Notes under the pieces: generated by a model
What the model saw: the letters and a program-made list of their open reading frames with translations, nothing else
The model's database searches: none
What the model was told of the DNA's origin: nothing
Shown here: in pieces, positions 20,879 through 29,686 of the stretch
How the letters are laid out: each line of letters begins with the position of its first letter
Position numbering within the stretch: position 1 is the first letter of the stretch
NCBI GenBank assembly: GCA_035283185.1
Contig: DATEUJ010000017.1
Location: 1-64,000 of the forward strand
Direction of reading: 5' to 3'
From: DASSFZ01 sp035283185
GTDB lineage: Bacteria > Chloroflexota > Anaerolineae > Fen-1058
DNA length: 64,000 bases
Program-made: the position numbers and the translations under genes

Positions 20879-20909
20879 ATCACGCTGCAATCGAAAAGCG
20901 TGATATATT
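20879..20909 (+). promoter_or_regulatory. Palindrome overlapping a putative -10 box upstream of clpC
   Basis: ATCACGCT (20879-20886) and AGCGTGAT (20897-20904) form an 8-bp inverted repeat with a 10-nt loop. TATATT (20904-20909) overlaps its right arm. The placement suggests a repressor site for a stress regulator, but it is neither the CtsR heptad repeat nor CIRCE. It could alternatively be the S1 terminator stem. Confidence 0.4.
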
Positions 20910-21015
20910 TCTACAGGACGTCGCGCGCGAACGCCGGCCGACGTTCCCATTATCTAACCGATGTCTGAACAATCTCGATCTCTGCAAGGGACGGAGATCG
21001 GGATGGAGGTTTGAA

Positions 21016-23511
21016 GTGACCAACAAGCTCGATCGCTTCACCCAGCGCGCCCGCCGTGTCCTGACCTACGCTCAGGAAGAGGCCGAACGTCTCAACCACA
21101 ACTACATCGGCACCGAGCACCTCCTGCTGGGGCTGATGCGCGAGGAGAGCGGGGTTGCCGGGCGCGTCTTGCGCAACTTGGGAGTGCAGCCGCCTCGCGT
21201 CATGGAGATGGTGGAGCGCATTACGGGGCCTGGCCGCCGCACCCCGTTCAGCAAAATCGATCTGACGCCGCGCACCAAGCGGGTGATTGAGCTGGCAGTG
21301 GAAGAAGCGCGCCGCATGAATCACCACTACATCGGCACCGAGCATCTGATGCTGGGGCTGGTTCGACAGGGTGATGGTGTGGCGATGGACATTCTCCGGC
21401 AGTTGGGCGTGACGCCTGAACAGATTCGCCGCGAGCTGACCAAAGAGCTTCAGGATGGCGCGCAGAGCTACACGGCCAGCCGCGAGTCCAGGGCCCAGCA
21501 GAAAAAGGACCGCGCGAAGACGCCGCTCGTGGATCAACTGGCGACCGACCTGACGGCTGCCGCCGAGGAAGGCAAGCTCGATCCGGTGATCGGGCGACAG
21601 ACGGAAATCGAGCGCGTCATTCAGATTCTGTCCCGCCGCACCAAGAACAATCCGGCGCTCATCGGCGAGCCGGGCGTGGGCAAGACAGCCATCGTCGAAG
21701 GGTTGGCCCAGCGCATCGTCAACGGCCAGACGCCCGAGTCGCTGCTGGGCAAGCGCGTGCTGCAACTGGACGTCGGCTCGCTGGTCGCCGGCACCATGTA
21801 TCGCGGCCAGTTTGAAGAGCGCCTCAAGCGCGTCATCGAAGAACTCAAGAACTCCGACGCCATCCTGTTCATCGACGAGGCCCACATGCTAGTGGGCGCC
21901 GGCGCGGCGGGCAGCGCCATCGACGCGGCCAATATCCTCAAGCCGGCGCTGGCACGCGGCGAATTGCAGTGCATCGGCGCGACCACGCTCAACGAATACA
22001 GAAAGTACATCGAGAGCGACGCCGCCCTGGAGCGCCGTTTTCAACCCGTCCTGGTCGACGAGCCGACGATCGACGAGACGATCGAAATCCTCAAGGGCAT
22101 TCGCGAGCGCTACGAGCAGCACCACAAGCTGCGCATCACGGACGCGGCGTTGGAGGCAGCCGCCCGGCTGGCGGTGCGCTACATCCCCGATCACTTCATG
22201 CCGGACAAGGCCATCGACCTGATCGACGAGGCGTCGTCGCGGGTGCGCATGTACAAGGCGCCGCAGACGAAAAGCCTGCAGGAGGCGCACGGCGAGCTCA
22301 AGGCCATTCGGAAGGAAAAAGAGCGCGCGCTGGAGGAGCGCCGTTACGACGACGCGGCCGATCTGCGCAATCACGAGGAAGACCTGATGGAGCAGATCGA
22401 GAGACTCCGCACCAACTGGGATAGCAGCGACCAGGTGGCGATGGTCACGCCCGAGGACATCGCCGAGATGGTGAGCATGTGGACGGGCATCCCGGTCACG
22501 CGCATCGCCGGCACGGAGTCGGAGCGGCTGCTGCACATGGAAGACGACCTGCACAAGCGCATCGTGGGCCAGCAGGAGGCCATCGAGGCGATCTCGAAAG
22601 CCGTGCGCCGGGCGCGCGCCGGGTTGAAGGACCCTCGGCGGCCGATCGGCTCATTCATGTTCCTCGGCCCGACCGGCGTCGGCAAAACCGAATTGGCCAA
22701 AGCTCTCGCCGAGCTGATGTTTGGCAGCGAAGACGCGCTGATCCAGATCGACATGAGCGAATTCATGGAGCGGCACAACGTGTCGCGCCTGGTGGGCGCG
22801 CCGCCCGGCTACGTCGGTTACGACGAAGCCGGCCAGTTGACCGAGACGGTCCGTCGCCGCCCCTACTCGATTGTCGTCTTCGACGAGATCGAGAAGGCTC
22901 ACCCCGAAGTTTTCAACATGCTCCTCCAAATCCTGGAGGAGGGCCACCTCACCGACGCGCGCGGCCGCAAAGTGAATTTCCGCAACACGATCATCGTCAT
23001 GACCAGCAACATCGGCGCGGACCTCATCCAGCGGCAGACGTCGATCGGATTCAACATCAAGCGTGACGAGCATCAGGAAGCGAACCTGGCGTACGCAGAG
23101 ATGCGCAAGAAGCTGACCGAATCGCTGAAGCGCACCTTCCGGCCCGAGTTCATCAACCGCCTCGACAGCGTGATCGTTTTCCGCGCGCTCAGCAAAGAGG
23201 AAATCAAGGAGATCGTCGGCCTGGAGCTGATCAAGGTTCAGGATCGCCTGAAGGATCACCGCATCCAGCTCGAGGCGACCGAAGCGGCCAAGGCGCTTCT
23301 GGCCGAGAAAGGCTACGACCAGGACTACGGCGCCCGGCCGCTGCGGCGCGTGATTCAGAGCGAAGTGGAGGACAGGCTGTCGGATGGATTCCTGGCCGGC
23401 CAGTTCAAGGAAGGCGACACGATCGTGATCGACCTCCTGGAAGGAAACCTCGACTTCCGCCCGGTACGGGCGCCGGAAGCGCCGGTGCTCGAAGAGCCGG
23501 TGCTCGCTTAG
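21016..23511 (+). CDS. clpC: ATP-dependent Clp protease ATP-binding subunit ClpC
   Basis: 831 residues from GTG 21016, with GGAGG 6 bp upstream. The N domain (two Clp repeats, 1-145) contains the repeated HNYIGTEHLLLGL and HHYIGTEHLMLGL. The first AAA+ module has Walker A GEPGVGKT (about 217-224) and the sensor segment ATTLNEYRKYIE. A middle UVR-like coiled coil (about 425-460) contains RRYDDAADLRNHEEDL. The second AAA+ module has GPTGVGKTE (from about 551). It unfolds proteins for ClpP in the cytosol. The UVR linker marks it as ClpC rather than ClpA. Confidence 0.96.
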   Translation: MTNKLDRFTQRARRVLTYAQEEAERLNHNYIGTEHLLLGLMREESGVAGRVLRNLGVQPPRVMEMVERITGPGRRTPFSKIDLTPRTKRVIELAVEEARRMNHHYIGTEHLMLGLVRQGDGVAMDILRQLGVTPEQIRRELTKELQDGAQSYTASRESRAQQKKDRAKTPLVDQLATDLTAAAEEGKLDPVIGRQTEIERVIQILSRRTKNNPALIGEPGVGKTAIVEGLAQRIVNGQTPESLLGKRVLQLDVGSLVAGTMYRGQFEERLKRVIEELKNSDAILFIDEAHMLVGAGAAGSAIDAANILKPALARGELQCIGATTLNEYRKYIESDAALERRFQPVLVDEPTIDETIEILKGIRERYEQHHKLRITDAALEAAARLAVRYIPDHFMPDKAIDLIDEASSRVRMYKAPQTKSLQEAHGELKAIRKEKERALEERRYDDAADLRNHEEDLMEQIERLRTNWDSSDQVAMVTPEDIAEMVSMWTGIPVTRIAGTESERLLHMEDDLHKRIVGQQEAIEAISKAVRRARAGLKDPRRPIGSFMFLGPTGVGKTELAKALAELMFGSEDALIQIDMSEFMERHNVSRLVGAPPGYVGYDEAGQLTETVRRRPYSIVVFDEIEKAHPEVFNMLLQILEEGHLTDARGRKVNFRNTIIVMTSNIGADLIQRQTSIGFNIKRDEHQEANLAYAEMRKKLTESLKRTFRPEFINRLDSVIVFRALSKEEIKEIVGLELIKVQDRLKDHRIQLEATEAAKALLAEKGYDQDYGARPLRRVIQSEVEDRLSDGFLAGQFKEGDTIVIDLLEGNLDFRPVRAPEAPVLEEPVLA

Positions 23512-23532
23512 AGCGCGTCTTAAGACCCGTAG

Positions 23533-23554
23533 AGCGGGCATCCCTATGCCCGCT
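23533..23554. repeat. Perfect palindrome AGCGGGCAT..ATGCCCGCT
   Basis: Nine base pairs around CCCT, of the same REP family as 3851-3873. It lies between the clpC stop and the terminator and could help end the transcript. Confidence 0.65.
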
Positions 23555-23578
23555 GTTGACACTCGCAAATGGAGGAGG

Positions 23579-23611
23579 GGCTGCTGATGGGCTGGTCGGC
23601 AGCCTCTTTTT
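23579..23611 (+). terminator. Intrinsic terminator of clpC
   Basis: GGCTGC (23579-23584) pairs with GCAGCC (23599-23604), followed by TCTTTTTGTG. Confidence 0.8.
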
Positions 23612-23743
23612 GTGTACCGGCGAGGCTCGGCGGTGGGCACCGTTTGGTCGAAGTCCAACCGCTGGACATGTTTCCACACACGTACCACATCGAATGCGTC
23701 GCGCAGTTCGAGGCGTGAGCCTATCGCCGTGGGGGGATGCCAA

Positions 23744-25117
23744 ATGAAGAGCAAAACACGAACCGTCTTCGTGTGCCAGCAATGCGGATCGACACAACTC
23801 AAGTGGATGGGGCGCTGCCCTGACTGCGGCGAGTGGAACTCGCTGGTCGAGATGGCCGAGAGCAAGCCGGGCCGCGGCCGGTCTTCCTCCGGCGCCGATG
23901 TGCCGCGATCCGCGCCGGTGCGTCTGACCGACGTCCAGAGCGACGGCCACGATCGCGTTCCGCTGGCGATGAAGGAATTCAGTCGCGTTCTGGGCGGCGG
24001 CGTCGTGCCGGGCTGCCTGGTGCTGGTGAGCGGCGATCCGGGGATCGGCAAGACTACCCTGCTGACGCAGGTCGTCGCACAGATGGCCGTGACGCACGGC
24101 CCGGCGCTGTACGTGTCAGGCGAAGAGAGCGCGCAGCAGATCAAGATGCGCGCCGATCGGCTGGGGCTGAGCGGCGACCAGCTTTACCTGCTCACCGAGA
24201 CCGATCTCGACGAGATCATCGTGCAGATCGAAAACATCAAGCCTCGACTGGCCGTCATCGATTCCATCCAGACGGTGTACACCAGCGAACTGACTTCGGC
24301 GGCGGGATCGATCTCGCAGGTGCGCGAGTGCGCAGCGCGGCTGCAGGGGCTGGCCAAGCAGAGCGGCACGAGCGTATTCCTGGTCGGGCACGTCACGAAG
24401 TCGGGCGCGATCGCCGGGCCGAAGGTGCTGGAGCACATCGTCGATACCGTGCTATACCTCGAAGGGGACCGGCATCACGCTTATCGCTTGCTGCGCTCGA
24501 CGAAGAATCGCTTCGGAGCGACGAGCGAGGTCGGCGTGTTCGAGATGCGCGGCTCGGGTCTGGTCGAGGTTGCCAATCCCAGCGAGGCATTCCTGGCCGA
24601 GCGCCTGCCCGCCGCGCCCGGATCGTCCATCGCGGTGACGATGGAAGGCACGCGCCCGCTCCTGGTCGAGGTGCAGGCGCTGTGCAGCACAAGCGCATTC
24701 GGCCTGCCGCGCCGCACGGCGAACGGCGTGGACATGAACCGAATGCTGCTCGTCGCCGCGGTGCTGAGCAAGCGGCTGGGCTTGAAGCTGGGCGATCAGG
24801 ACATGTTCGTCAACGTCGTCGGCGGGCTGTATATCAGCGAGCCGGCGGCAGACCTGTCGATCGCCGCCTCGATCGCGTCGAGCCTGCGCGACACGCCGGT
24901 CGCCGCAGACCTGGCGCTCGTCGGCGAGGTCGGGCTGTCGGGCGAGCTGCGCGCCGTCGGCCAACTGGCGGCGCGCCTGAACGAGGCAGCCAAGCTGGGC
25001 TTCCGCCGCGCGCTGATCCCGAAGACATATCGCGTCTCCGAGGGACTCCCGGGCGATATCGAGATCGTCACCGCACGCAGTCTGGGGGAAGCTCTGGCGG
25101 TGGCCCTCAAGAAATAA
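23744..25117 (+). CDS. radA: DNA repair protein RadA
   Basis: 457 residues from ATG 23744, preceded by GGGGGGA. The frame is open 44 codons upstream, but only this start gives the family's N-terminal zinc finger (C11, C14, C25, C28). A RecA-like ATPase follows with Walker A GDPGIGKTT (97-105) and the RadA motif KNRFG, then a Lon-protease-like C-terminal domain (VGGLYISEPAADLSIAASI). RadA drives branch migration in recombination. It ends 2 bp before the oppositely oriented DUF3352 gene, with no terminator between. Confidence 0.97.
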   Translation: MKSKTRTVFVCQQCGSTQLKWMGRCPDCGEWNSLVEMAESKPGRGRSSSGADVPRSAPVRLTDVQSDGHDRVPLAMKEFSRVLGGGVVPGCLVLVSGDPGIGKTTLLTQVVAQMAVTHGPALYVSGEESAQQIKMRADRLGLSGDQLYLLTETDLDEIIVQIENIKPRLAVIDSIQTVYTSELTSAAGSISQVRECAARLQGLAKQSGTSVFLVGHVTKSGAIAGPKVLEHIVDTVLYLEGDRHHAYRLLRSTKNRFGATSEVGVFEMRGSGLVEVANPSEAFLAERLPAAPGSSIAVTMEGTRPLLVEVQALCSTSAFGLPRRTANGVDMNRMLLVAAVLSKRLGLKLGDQDMFVNVVGGLYISEPAADLSIAASIASSLRDTPVAADLALVGEVGLSGELRAVGQLAARLNEAAKLGFRRALIPKTYRVSEGLPGDIEIVTARSLGEALAVALKK

Positions 25118-25119
25118 GA

Positions 25120-26802
25120 CTATTCCTCGACGTCGAGCAGGATGAAGAGCACCCCGCGCCCGACACCCGTTTCTGTCTGCGGCTGTTCGGCGGCGAAGGC
25201 AATCCCACGCACCGGTTGGAGCAGATCGCAGGCCGGGCATTCCTCCCCGCTGAAGGCAAGCGCGAGCGTCACCAGGTCGAGGATCGGTTTCGGCTGGATG
25301 TACAGGTACCCGCTGTTGCTGGCCGGCAGGGGCGCGACGGCGGTTTTGAACGTCTCGGCGTCGGCGAGCGGCCGGTCGCCAGCGTTGGCGATCTTTTGGG
25401 CTGCGTTCTCCGGCACGGCGATCACCAGGCTTTCGCCGATCAGACCGTAGACAACCATCGGCTCGCCGCTGTCATCCATAAGCGCGCGCAGGCTCGAATC
25501 GCCGACGGTCACGTCCACGACCTCCGCGAACGCCTGCTCTGCGATCTTCTGCATCAGCGCGTCGAGCCTGGTCGTGGCAAGCTCCTTGTCTTCCGGCTTG
25601 ACGAGAAACGCGAAGCCGACGGGAAGTGAGCTGCCCCCGCTGAGAGCACCCGGCAGAACGGTCAGCGCGATCTCGCCGTTCAGCCAGCTCAATACGTCTT
25701 CCTGAAGATTGATGCCGGTCTGCATCTCGATGGCGTCCAGGGTTTCCTGCATGGTTGGGGCCGCGAACACGGCTTCGAATGTCTCCGGCCGCACTTCGCC
25801 GCCGAAATAGGTAAATGTCGTGTCCGGCACGGCGCGCAGCAGGGTGTTCGCCGCGCCGGGAGCGGTGAGCGCCGCCAGGCTCTCGGCCGGCATCTGGTCG
25901 AGATCGACCGTGGCGACGAGTTCCAGCAGCATGCCGTTTGGCTCGAAGGATAGCCCCAGCGCCTCGCCCTGCATCGCAGTCAGCGTATCCAGCACTTGCT
26001 GGTCGAAGGCGCCGGACATCTCGCCCGACTGTTGAACTTGCTCGACGAGCATCTTGAGAATCGGTCCTGCGTCTATGTAGGCCGTCATCGCTCGCCCGCC
26101 GCGCAGCTTGCCCACGGCCGCCTGGAAGTTGCCCGACTTGTCCAGCCCGCTGCCATCCAGCACGGCGTCGATCGCGGTGTGCAGCGCGCTGCTTCCCGAC
26201 GCGACGATGACTGTGTCCTTGACCGTAGCATACGCGAGCGCTACTTCGCCAACGCCGCCGGCCTCCTCGACTGTCGCCGCGTCGCGATAAGACTGCTCCG
26301 TGAACTCTTTGCCGTTCGATTCGGCCTCGGCTCGCAGCTTAGCCAGAAACGCGTCCGACTTGGCTTTGTCGCGCGTGGCAGCAGCCACGACGAACGTGGG
26401 TGGTTCGGAGGAACTGAACTGGTCGAACGACAAGTCGGCGATCCCGAATCCGACTTCGTCACCCAGCCACGAAGCAATGTCCTGCTCCCAATTCAGGTTG
26501 GCCTGCTCGAGCGCCTGCAGGAAGCTGTCCTCAAACAGTTTGGCGAGCACGTCCTCATCCCAGGCTTTCTTGACGACGCCGCCGTTGGGCAGATTTTCGT
26601 AGTGTGGGTTGAAGCTGAAATAGATTTGCGTGCCGGCGGGCATCGCCGCCGCCGTCGGGTTCACCGCGCTCGCCGGACTGAGCAAGCGTGGAATGAAGAT
26701 AATGCCTGCCGCGACCAGCGCGACGATCAGAAGCCCGGCGACAACGCCGATCACCAATTTGCTTCGGCTGTTTGAAGGTGTGGTGGGTTGCTGAGTTTCC
26801 AT
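25120..26802 (-). CDS. DUF3352 membrane-anchored protein, paralogue 1
   Basis: 560 residues from the ATG at 26802 (GGAG 8 bp upstream; the frame is open to 26826). An N-terminal Ser/Thr/Gln-rich segment precedes one membrane helix (about 17-40). The large outside domain begins AAMPAGTQIYFSFNPHYENL, with the WEQDIASWLGDEVGFGIADL segment that defines DUF3352. A second WLNGEIALTVLPG unit about 260 residues later suggests an internal duplication. No function is known for the family, which is frequent in Chloroflexota and cyanobacteria. It ends 2 bp from radA and follows its paralogue in a two-gene unit. Confidence 0.85.
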   Translation of the reverse strand: METQQPTTPSNSRSKLVIGVVAGLLIVALVAAGIIFIPRLLSPASAVNPTAAAMPAGTQIYFSFNPHYENLPNGGVVKKAWDEDVLAKLFEDSFLQALEQANLNWEQDIASWLGDEVGFGIADLSFDQFSSSEPPTFVVAAATRDKAKSDAFLAKLRAEAESNGKEFTEQSYRDAATVEEAGGVGEVALAYATVKDTVIVASGSSALHTAIDAVLDGSGLDKSGNFQAAVGKLRGGRAMTAYIDAGPILKMLVEQVQQSGEMSGAFDQQVLDTLTAMQGEALGLSFEPNGMLLELVATVDLDQMPAESLAALTAPGAANTLLRAVPDTTFTYFGGEVRPETFEAVFAAPTMQETLDAIEMQTGINLQEDVLSWLNGEIALTVLPGALSGGSSLPVGFAFLVKPEDKELATTRLDALMQKIAEQAFAEVVDVTVGDSSLRALMDDSGEPMVVYGLIGESLVIAVPENAAQKIANAGDRPLADAETFKTAVAPLPASNSGYLYIQPKPILDLVTLALAFSGEECPACDLLQPVRGIAFAAEQPQTETGVGRGVLFILLDVEE

Positions 26803-26892
26803 AGCGGTCTCCTTGCAGAACGGCATCCCGATGCCGTTCGGATAAGGCTGGCATAGGGATGCTAGCCTACTTTCCCGACAAGAACTAAATGC

Positions 26893-28818
26893 CTATTCCT
26901 CCGGTTCCAAACCGATGTGCAGTGTGCCGCGCTGAACACCCGGCGCTTCGCCCGCAAACGACATCCACCGGATAGGACGCAGGTAGTTGCATGCCTCACA
27001 ACTGTCCGTGTAAGGTGACGCGAACAGCGCTTCCCACAGCGGCTCCAATCGTACATAGCCCGACGCCAACCGTTCCGCCGGCAGCGCAGACATCGCCGTT
27101 CGGAACGTTTCGTCCGCCGAGAGCGGCGACGCACCGGCCGCGCCGATCGCGCGCAGCGTGTCCACAGTGGAAGCGACGACGAGCCTTCCATCGACGACAG
27201 CGTAAGCCAACGTCACGCCACCGTCGGCGTCGAGCACGGCGCTGCCCGGCAGGCTGTCCAATGGCTGCAGCCGATCGCCGCGCTCCGTCATTTGAAGGAG
27301 CGCGCCGAACAGCTTGTCCAGTGAACCGGCGGCGCGGGCTGCGTCCGTGGCGTCCAGCAAGGCCGCGAATTCGAATGGGAATCGTGGGAAGTAGGAAAAA
27401 GCAAACGGATCGTCGGACGGTGGATCGGGTTGATCAGGCTTGGGCAACATCACGAACGCCATTTCGCCCGTGAACAGATCGAGCAGGTCGGCGCTCAAGT
27501 CGACGCCTGTGCTTTGCTCCAACTCGGCGATTTTGTCTGCCATAACCGTTTCGCCGCCGGATGGACCGCCAAGCCAGAAGCCGCCGAACGCCAGGTTGAG
27601 CCAGTCGGGGCTGTCGAGCAGCGCGCTCCACCTGGGAGCCAGATTCGTCATGTTGACGGCCAAGATCGCCGATGATGGAGTCGAGTCGAAGACTCGATTC
27701 GACACCGGGGGTAAGTTGTCCAGACTGTACAGCTCGCGCATGTCTTCAGGCAATCGATCCGGGAGATACTGCATCGCCCAATCGAAGCGAATGCCGCTTT
27801 GCTCGTAGGCCATGACTACGCCCATGCCACCGAAGGCCTGGAGCATTTCTTGCAGGCGCGCTCGCTGCTGCTCCTGCCTGAGCCGCATTTCTTCCATCTG
27901 CTTCTGCCAGGTGTCGGCATCGCCCGCAGCGTCCGGCGTGAAACCGGCGAACGCCTCGTAAGTTCGAGAGGTCAACGCAATCATCTCGTCCATGTAGCGG
28001 GCGTAGTCCACGTAAAATGCGGCGACGTTCTGGGCAAGCAGAGCGTCCATCGTGCCTCTAAAATTCTCGGTTTCGGCCAGGCTCGTTCCGTCCAGCGCGG
28101 CGTCGACGACCTTCTTGAGATCATCCCGGCCGCTGGTGACGACCACGACGACATCGCCGACCGTCGCCCACGCCTCGCCGTAGGGTGACAGATATTCTGC
28201 TTCGTTGGCGACGTAGGCGATCGAAACTTCGCGGTACACTTCGTCGAAGATGGCGCTGCCCTGGGGCAAGCTGCTTTCGCGCTGCTCGCGCAAGGCGGCG
28301 AGGAAGGCATCGGACCCCGCCCGGTCCCGCGTCTGCGCGGCCAGCACGACGAACGGCATGCGATAGCGACCGTAGGACGACTCGCCGCTGTTGGGGTCGG
28401 CGGGCGGCGGGTCGTATCCGCCCAGATCGACGATGCCCAGCGCCACGCGATCGCCGAGCCACGGCAGGATGTCATCTTCCCAATCGATCTCGGAGAAGGT
28501 CAGCATTGAGTTCAGCGCGCTCTCGAGCTGCTCGGCTTCCTTCGAGTCGCGCCAGGCTGCGGCGACTGCGTCGAAATGGGGCTGCATGTCGGGGTGCGTC
28601 GTCATCGAGAAGTAGGCCATGACGTTCGGCGGCATCGCGCGCGCCAGGGGATCTTCCTGCGACGTCACCGTGCCGATCACCACGGCGGCGAGAATGCCGG
28701 CGGCGATGACTGCGGCGAGACCCGCCGCGAGCAGGCCGATTTTCTTGCCAGGCAAACGGGGGCTGTGCGGTTTCACCTCGAAATCGATCGATTCGTTCGT
28801 GTTTTCCGGGTCGAGCAT
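26893..28818 (-). CDS. DUF3352 membrane-anchored protein, paralogue 2
   Basis: 641 residues. A cytoplasmic stretch of about 25 residues and a membrane helix (about 27-50) lead into the outside domain (MPPNVMAYFSMTTHPDMQ; WEDDILPWLGDRVALGIVDL). A second copy of the motif (DLLDLFTGEMAFVMLP) sits near residue 450. It has the same plan as paralogue 1 but is longer and clearly diverged, so the pair arose by old duplication. A promoter lies at 28903-28931 on the minus strand. Both proteins end in similar short segments (CDLLQPVRGIAFAAEQPQTE, CNYLRPIRWMSFAGEAPGVQ), each with a cysteine. Confidence 0.85.
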   Translation of the reverse strand: MLDPENTNESIDFEVKPHSPRLPGKKIGLLAAGLAAVIAAGILAAVVIGTVTSQEDPLARAMPPNVMAYFSMTTHPDMQPHFDAVAAAWRDSKEAEQLESALNSMLTFSEIDWEDDILPWLGDRVALGIVDLGGYDPPPADPNSGESSYGRYRMPFVVLAAQTRDRAGSDAFLAALREQRESSLPQGSAIFDEVYREVSIAYVANEAEYLSPYGEAWATVGDVVVVVTSGRDDLKKVVDAALDGTSLAETENFRGTMDALLAQNVAAFYVDYARYMDEMIALTSRTYEAFAGFTPDAAGDADTWQKQMEEMRLRQEQQRARLQEMLQAFGGMGVVMAYEQSGIRFDWAMQYLPDRLPEDMRELYSLDNLPPVSNRVFDSTPSSAILAVNMTNLAPRWSALLDSPDWLNLAFGGFWLGGPSGGETVMADKIAELEQSTGVDLSADLLDLFTGEMAFVMLPKPDQPDPPSDDPFAFSYFPRFPFEFAALLDATDAARAAGSLDKLFGALLQMTERGDRLQPLDSLPGSAVLDADGGVTLAYAVVDGRLVVASTVDTLRAIGAAGASPLSADETFRTAMSALPAERLASGYVRLEPLWEALFASPYTDSCEACNYLRPIRWMSFAGEAPGVQRGTLHIGLEPEE

Positions 28819-29302
28819 GGGGGTTCATCCTTGAGCGGGATTTCAGCGGTCTCCCACGGGGACATGGGTGGCGATCCACTGCCTACAGTGTAACACGAAA
28901 TGATTATCCCGGATATAGCCCACCTGTACAAGCACCTGGGTGCGGAGCCGGTGTGGCCCTGAATGGTGTGAGATGAGGCTGGGGTCGTGCTGCGCACGGC
29001 GAGACTTCGGAAGTCTTCAGGAGCGACCCCGCCTGCCGGGTCAGGCCTTGAGACTTCCGAAGTCTTCACTTCAACTGTTGTTCGGCGTAGGCCTCCAGAC
29101 CGAGCCGCTGCGGGTGCGGTCGGGAGACCGCTCACGAACTGGAAGTTCGTTATATCCTGAATTCGCTGTTGTGTTTTGTCTGGGTGGCCGCCAATTGGCG
29201 CAGACCGGCCGAGCAGTTACCGCAAGGGGCTGTTGCCAAGCGACAGAAATCGTGATAGCCTACTTCTGCCTTGAGGCTGGCACAGGCATATAATCAGCCC
29301 TG
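28819..29302. other. Intergenic stretch: promoter and palindromic repeats, no gene seen
   Basis: It holds the minus-strand promoter at 28903-28931, the paired repeats GACTTCGGAAGTCTTCA (about 29002) and GACTTCCGAAGTCTTCA (about 29051), a hairpin ACGAACT-GGA-AGTTCGT (about 29137), and TATAAT at 29289-29294 just before the BrnT fragment. Nothing here codes convincingly. Confidence 0.6.
28903..28931 (-). promoter_or_regulatory. Promoter of the DUF3352 pair
   Basis: On the minus strand: TTGTAC (28931-28926), 17-bp spacer, GATAAT (28908-28903), about 85 bp before the start codon. Confidence 0.65.
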
Positions 29303-29356
29303 ATGGAACTCTCATTCGAATGGGACGCCAACAAGGCCAAAGCCAATCTCAAGAGG
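29303..29356 (+). pseudogene. BrnT toxin fragment (first 18 codons)
   Basis: ATG 29303 opens MELSFEWDANKAKANLKR, the standard start of BrnT-type ribonuclease toxins (FEWD-x-NK-x-x-x-N-x-x-KH). After codon 18 the similarity stops and the frame runs into the antisense of the truncated response regulator. No BrnA antitoxin follows. TATAAT 9 bp upstream shows that the old promoter region survives. Confidence 0.7.
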
Positions 29357-29369
29357 TGCGTCGCACGCT

Positions 29370-29624
29370 TTATTTGTCCTTGTAGCGCGCGGCGTACAAC
29401 GCGACCTGCGCCCGATTCTTCACACCCAGTTTCGCCAGGATGTGGCTGACGTGGCCCTTGCCTGTCATATTCAGGTCCATCAAAATCACGTCGGGCGCGA
29501 GACGACAGGACTGCGCGACCGCCTCGTCGCCGGTTTGGGCTTCGCCGACGATCTCGATACCCTGCGTCGACGAGAGCACCATCCGCAGCCCTTCGCGCAT
29601 CAGCCTATGGTCATCCGCGATCAA
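29370..29624 (-). pseudogene. NarL/FixJ-type response regulator with an internal deletion
   Basis: 84 codons. The first part is a good receiver start (IADDHRLMREGLRMVL...DVILMDLNM). Directly after LNMTG it continues as KGHVSHILAKLGVKNRAQ, the end of a LuxR-type helix-turn-helix. About 110-120 residues between the phospho-acceptor strand and the DNA-recognition helix are missing, in frame. The remaining protein cannot complete either fold and is probably non-functional. The reading frame may begin a few codons before the TTG at 29624. Confidence 0.8.
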
Positions 29625-29640
29625 TAAGAGGAAGCGGCCG

Positions 29641-29649
29641 TGCTATAAT
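29641..29649 (+). promoter_or_regulatory. Extended -10 promoter of the hydrolase-ligase gene
   Basis: TGC-TATAAT, about 38 bp before the start codon. No good -35 box is present. Confidence 0.55.
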
Positions 29650-29686
29650 CTGTCGTGCTGGCGACCGAAGGGAATCGAGAGGGATT

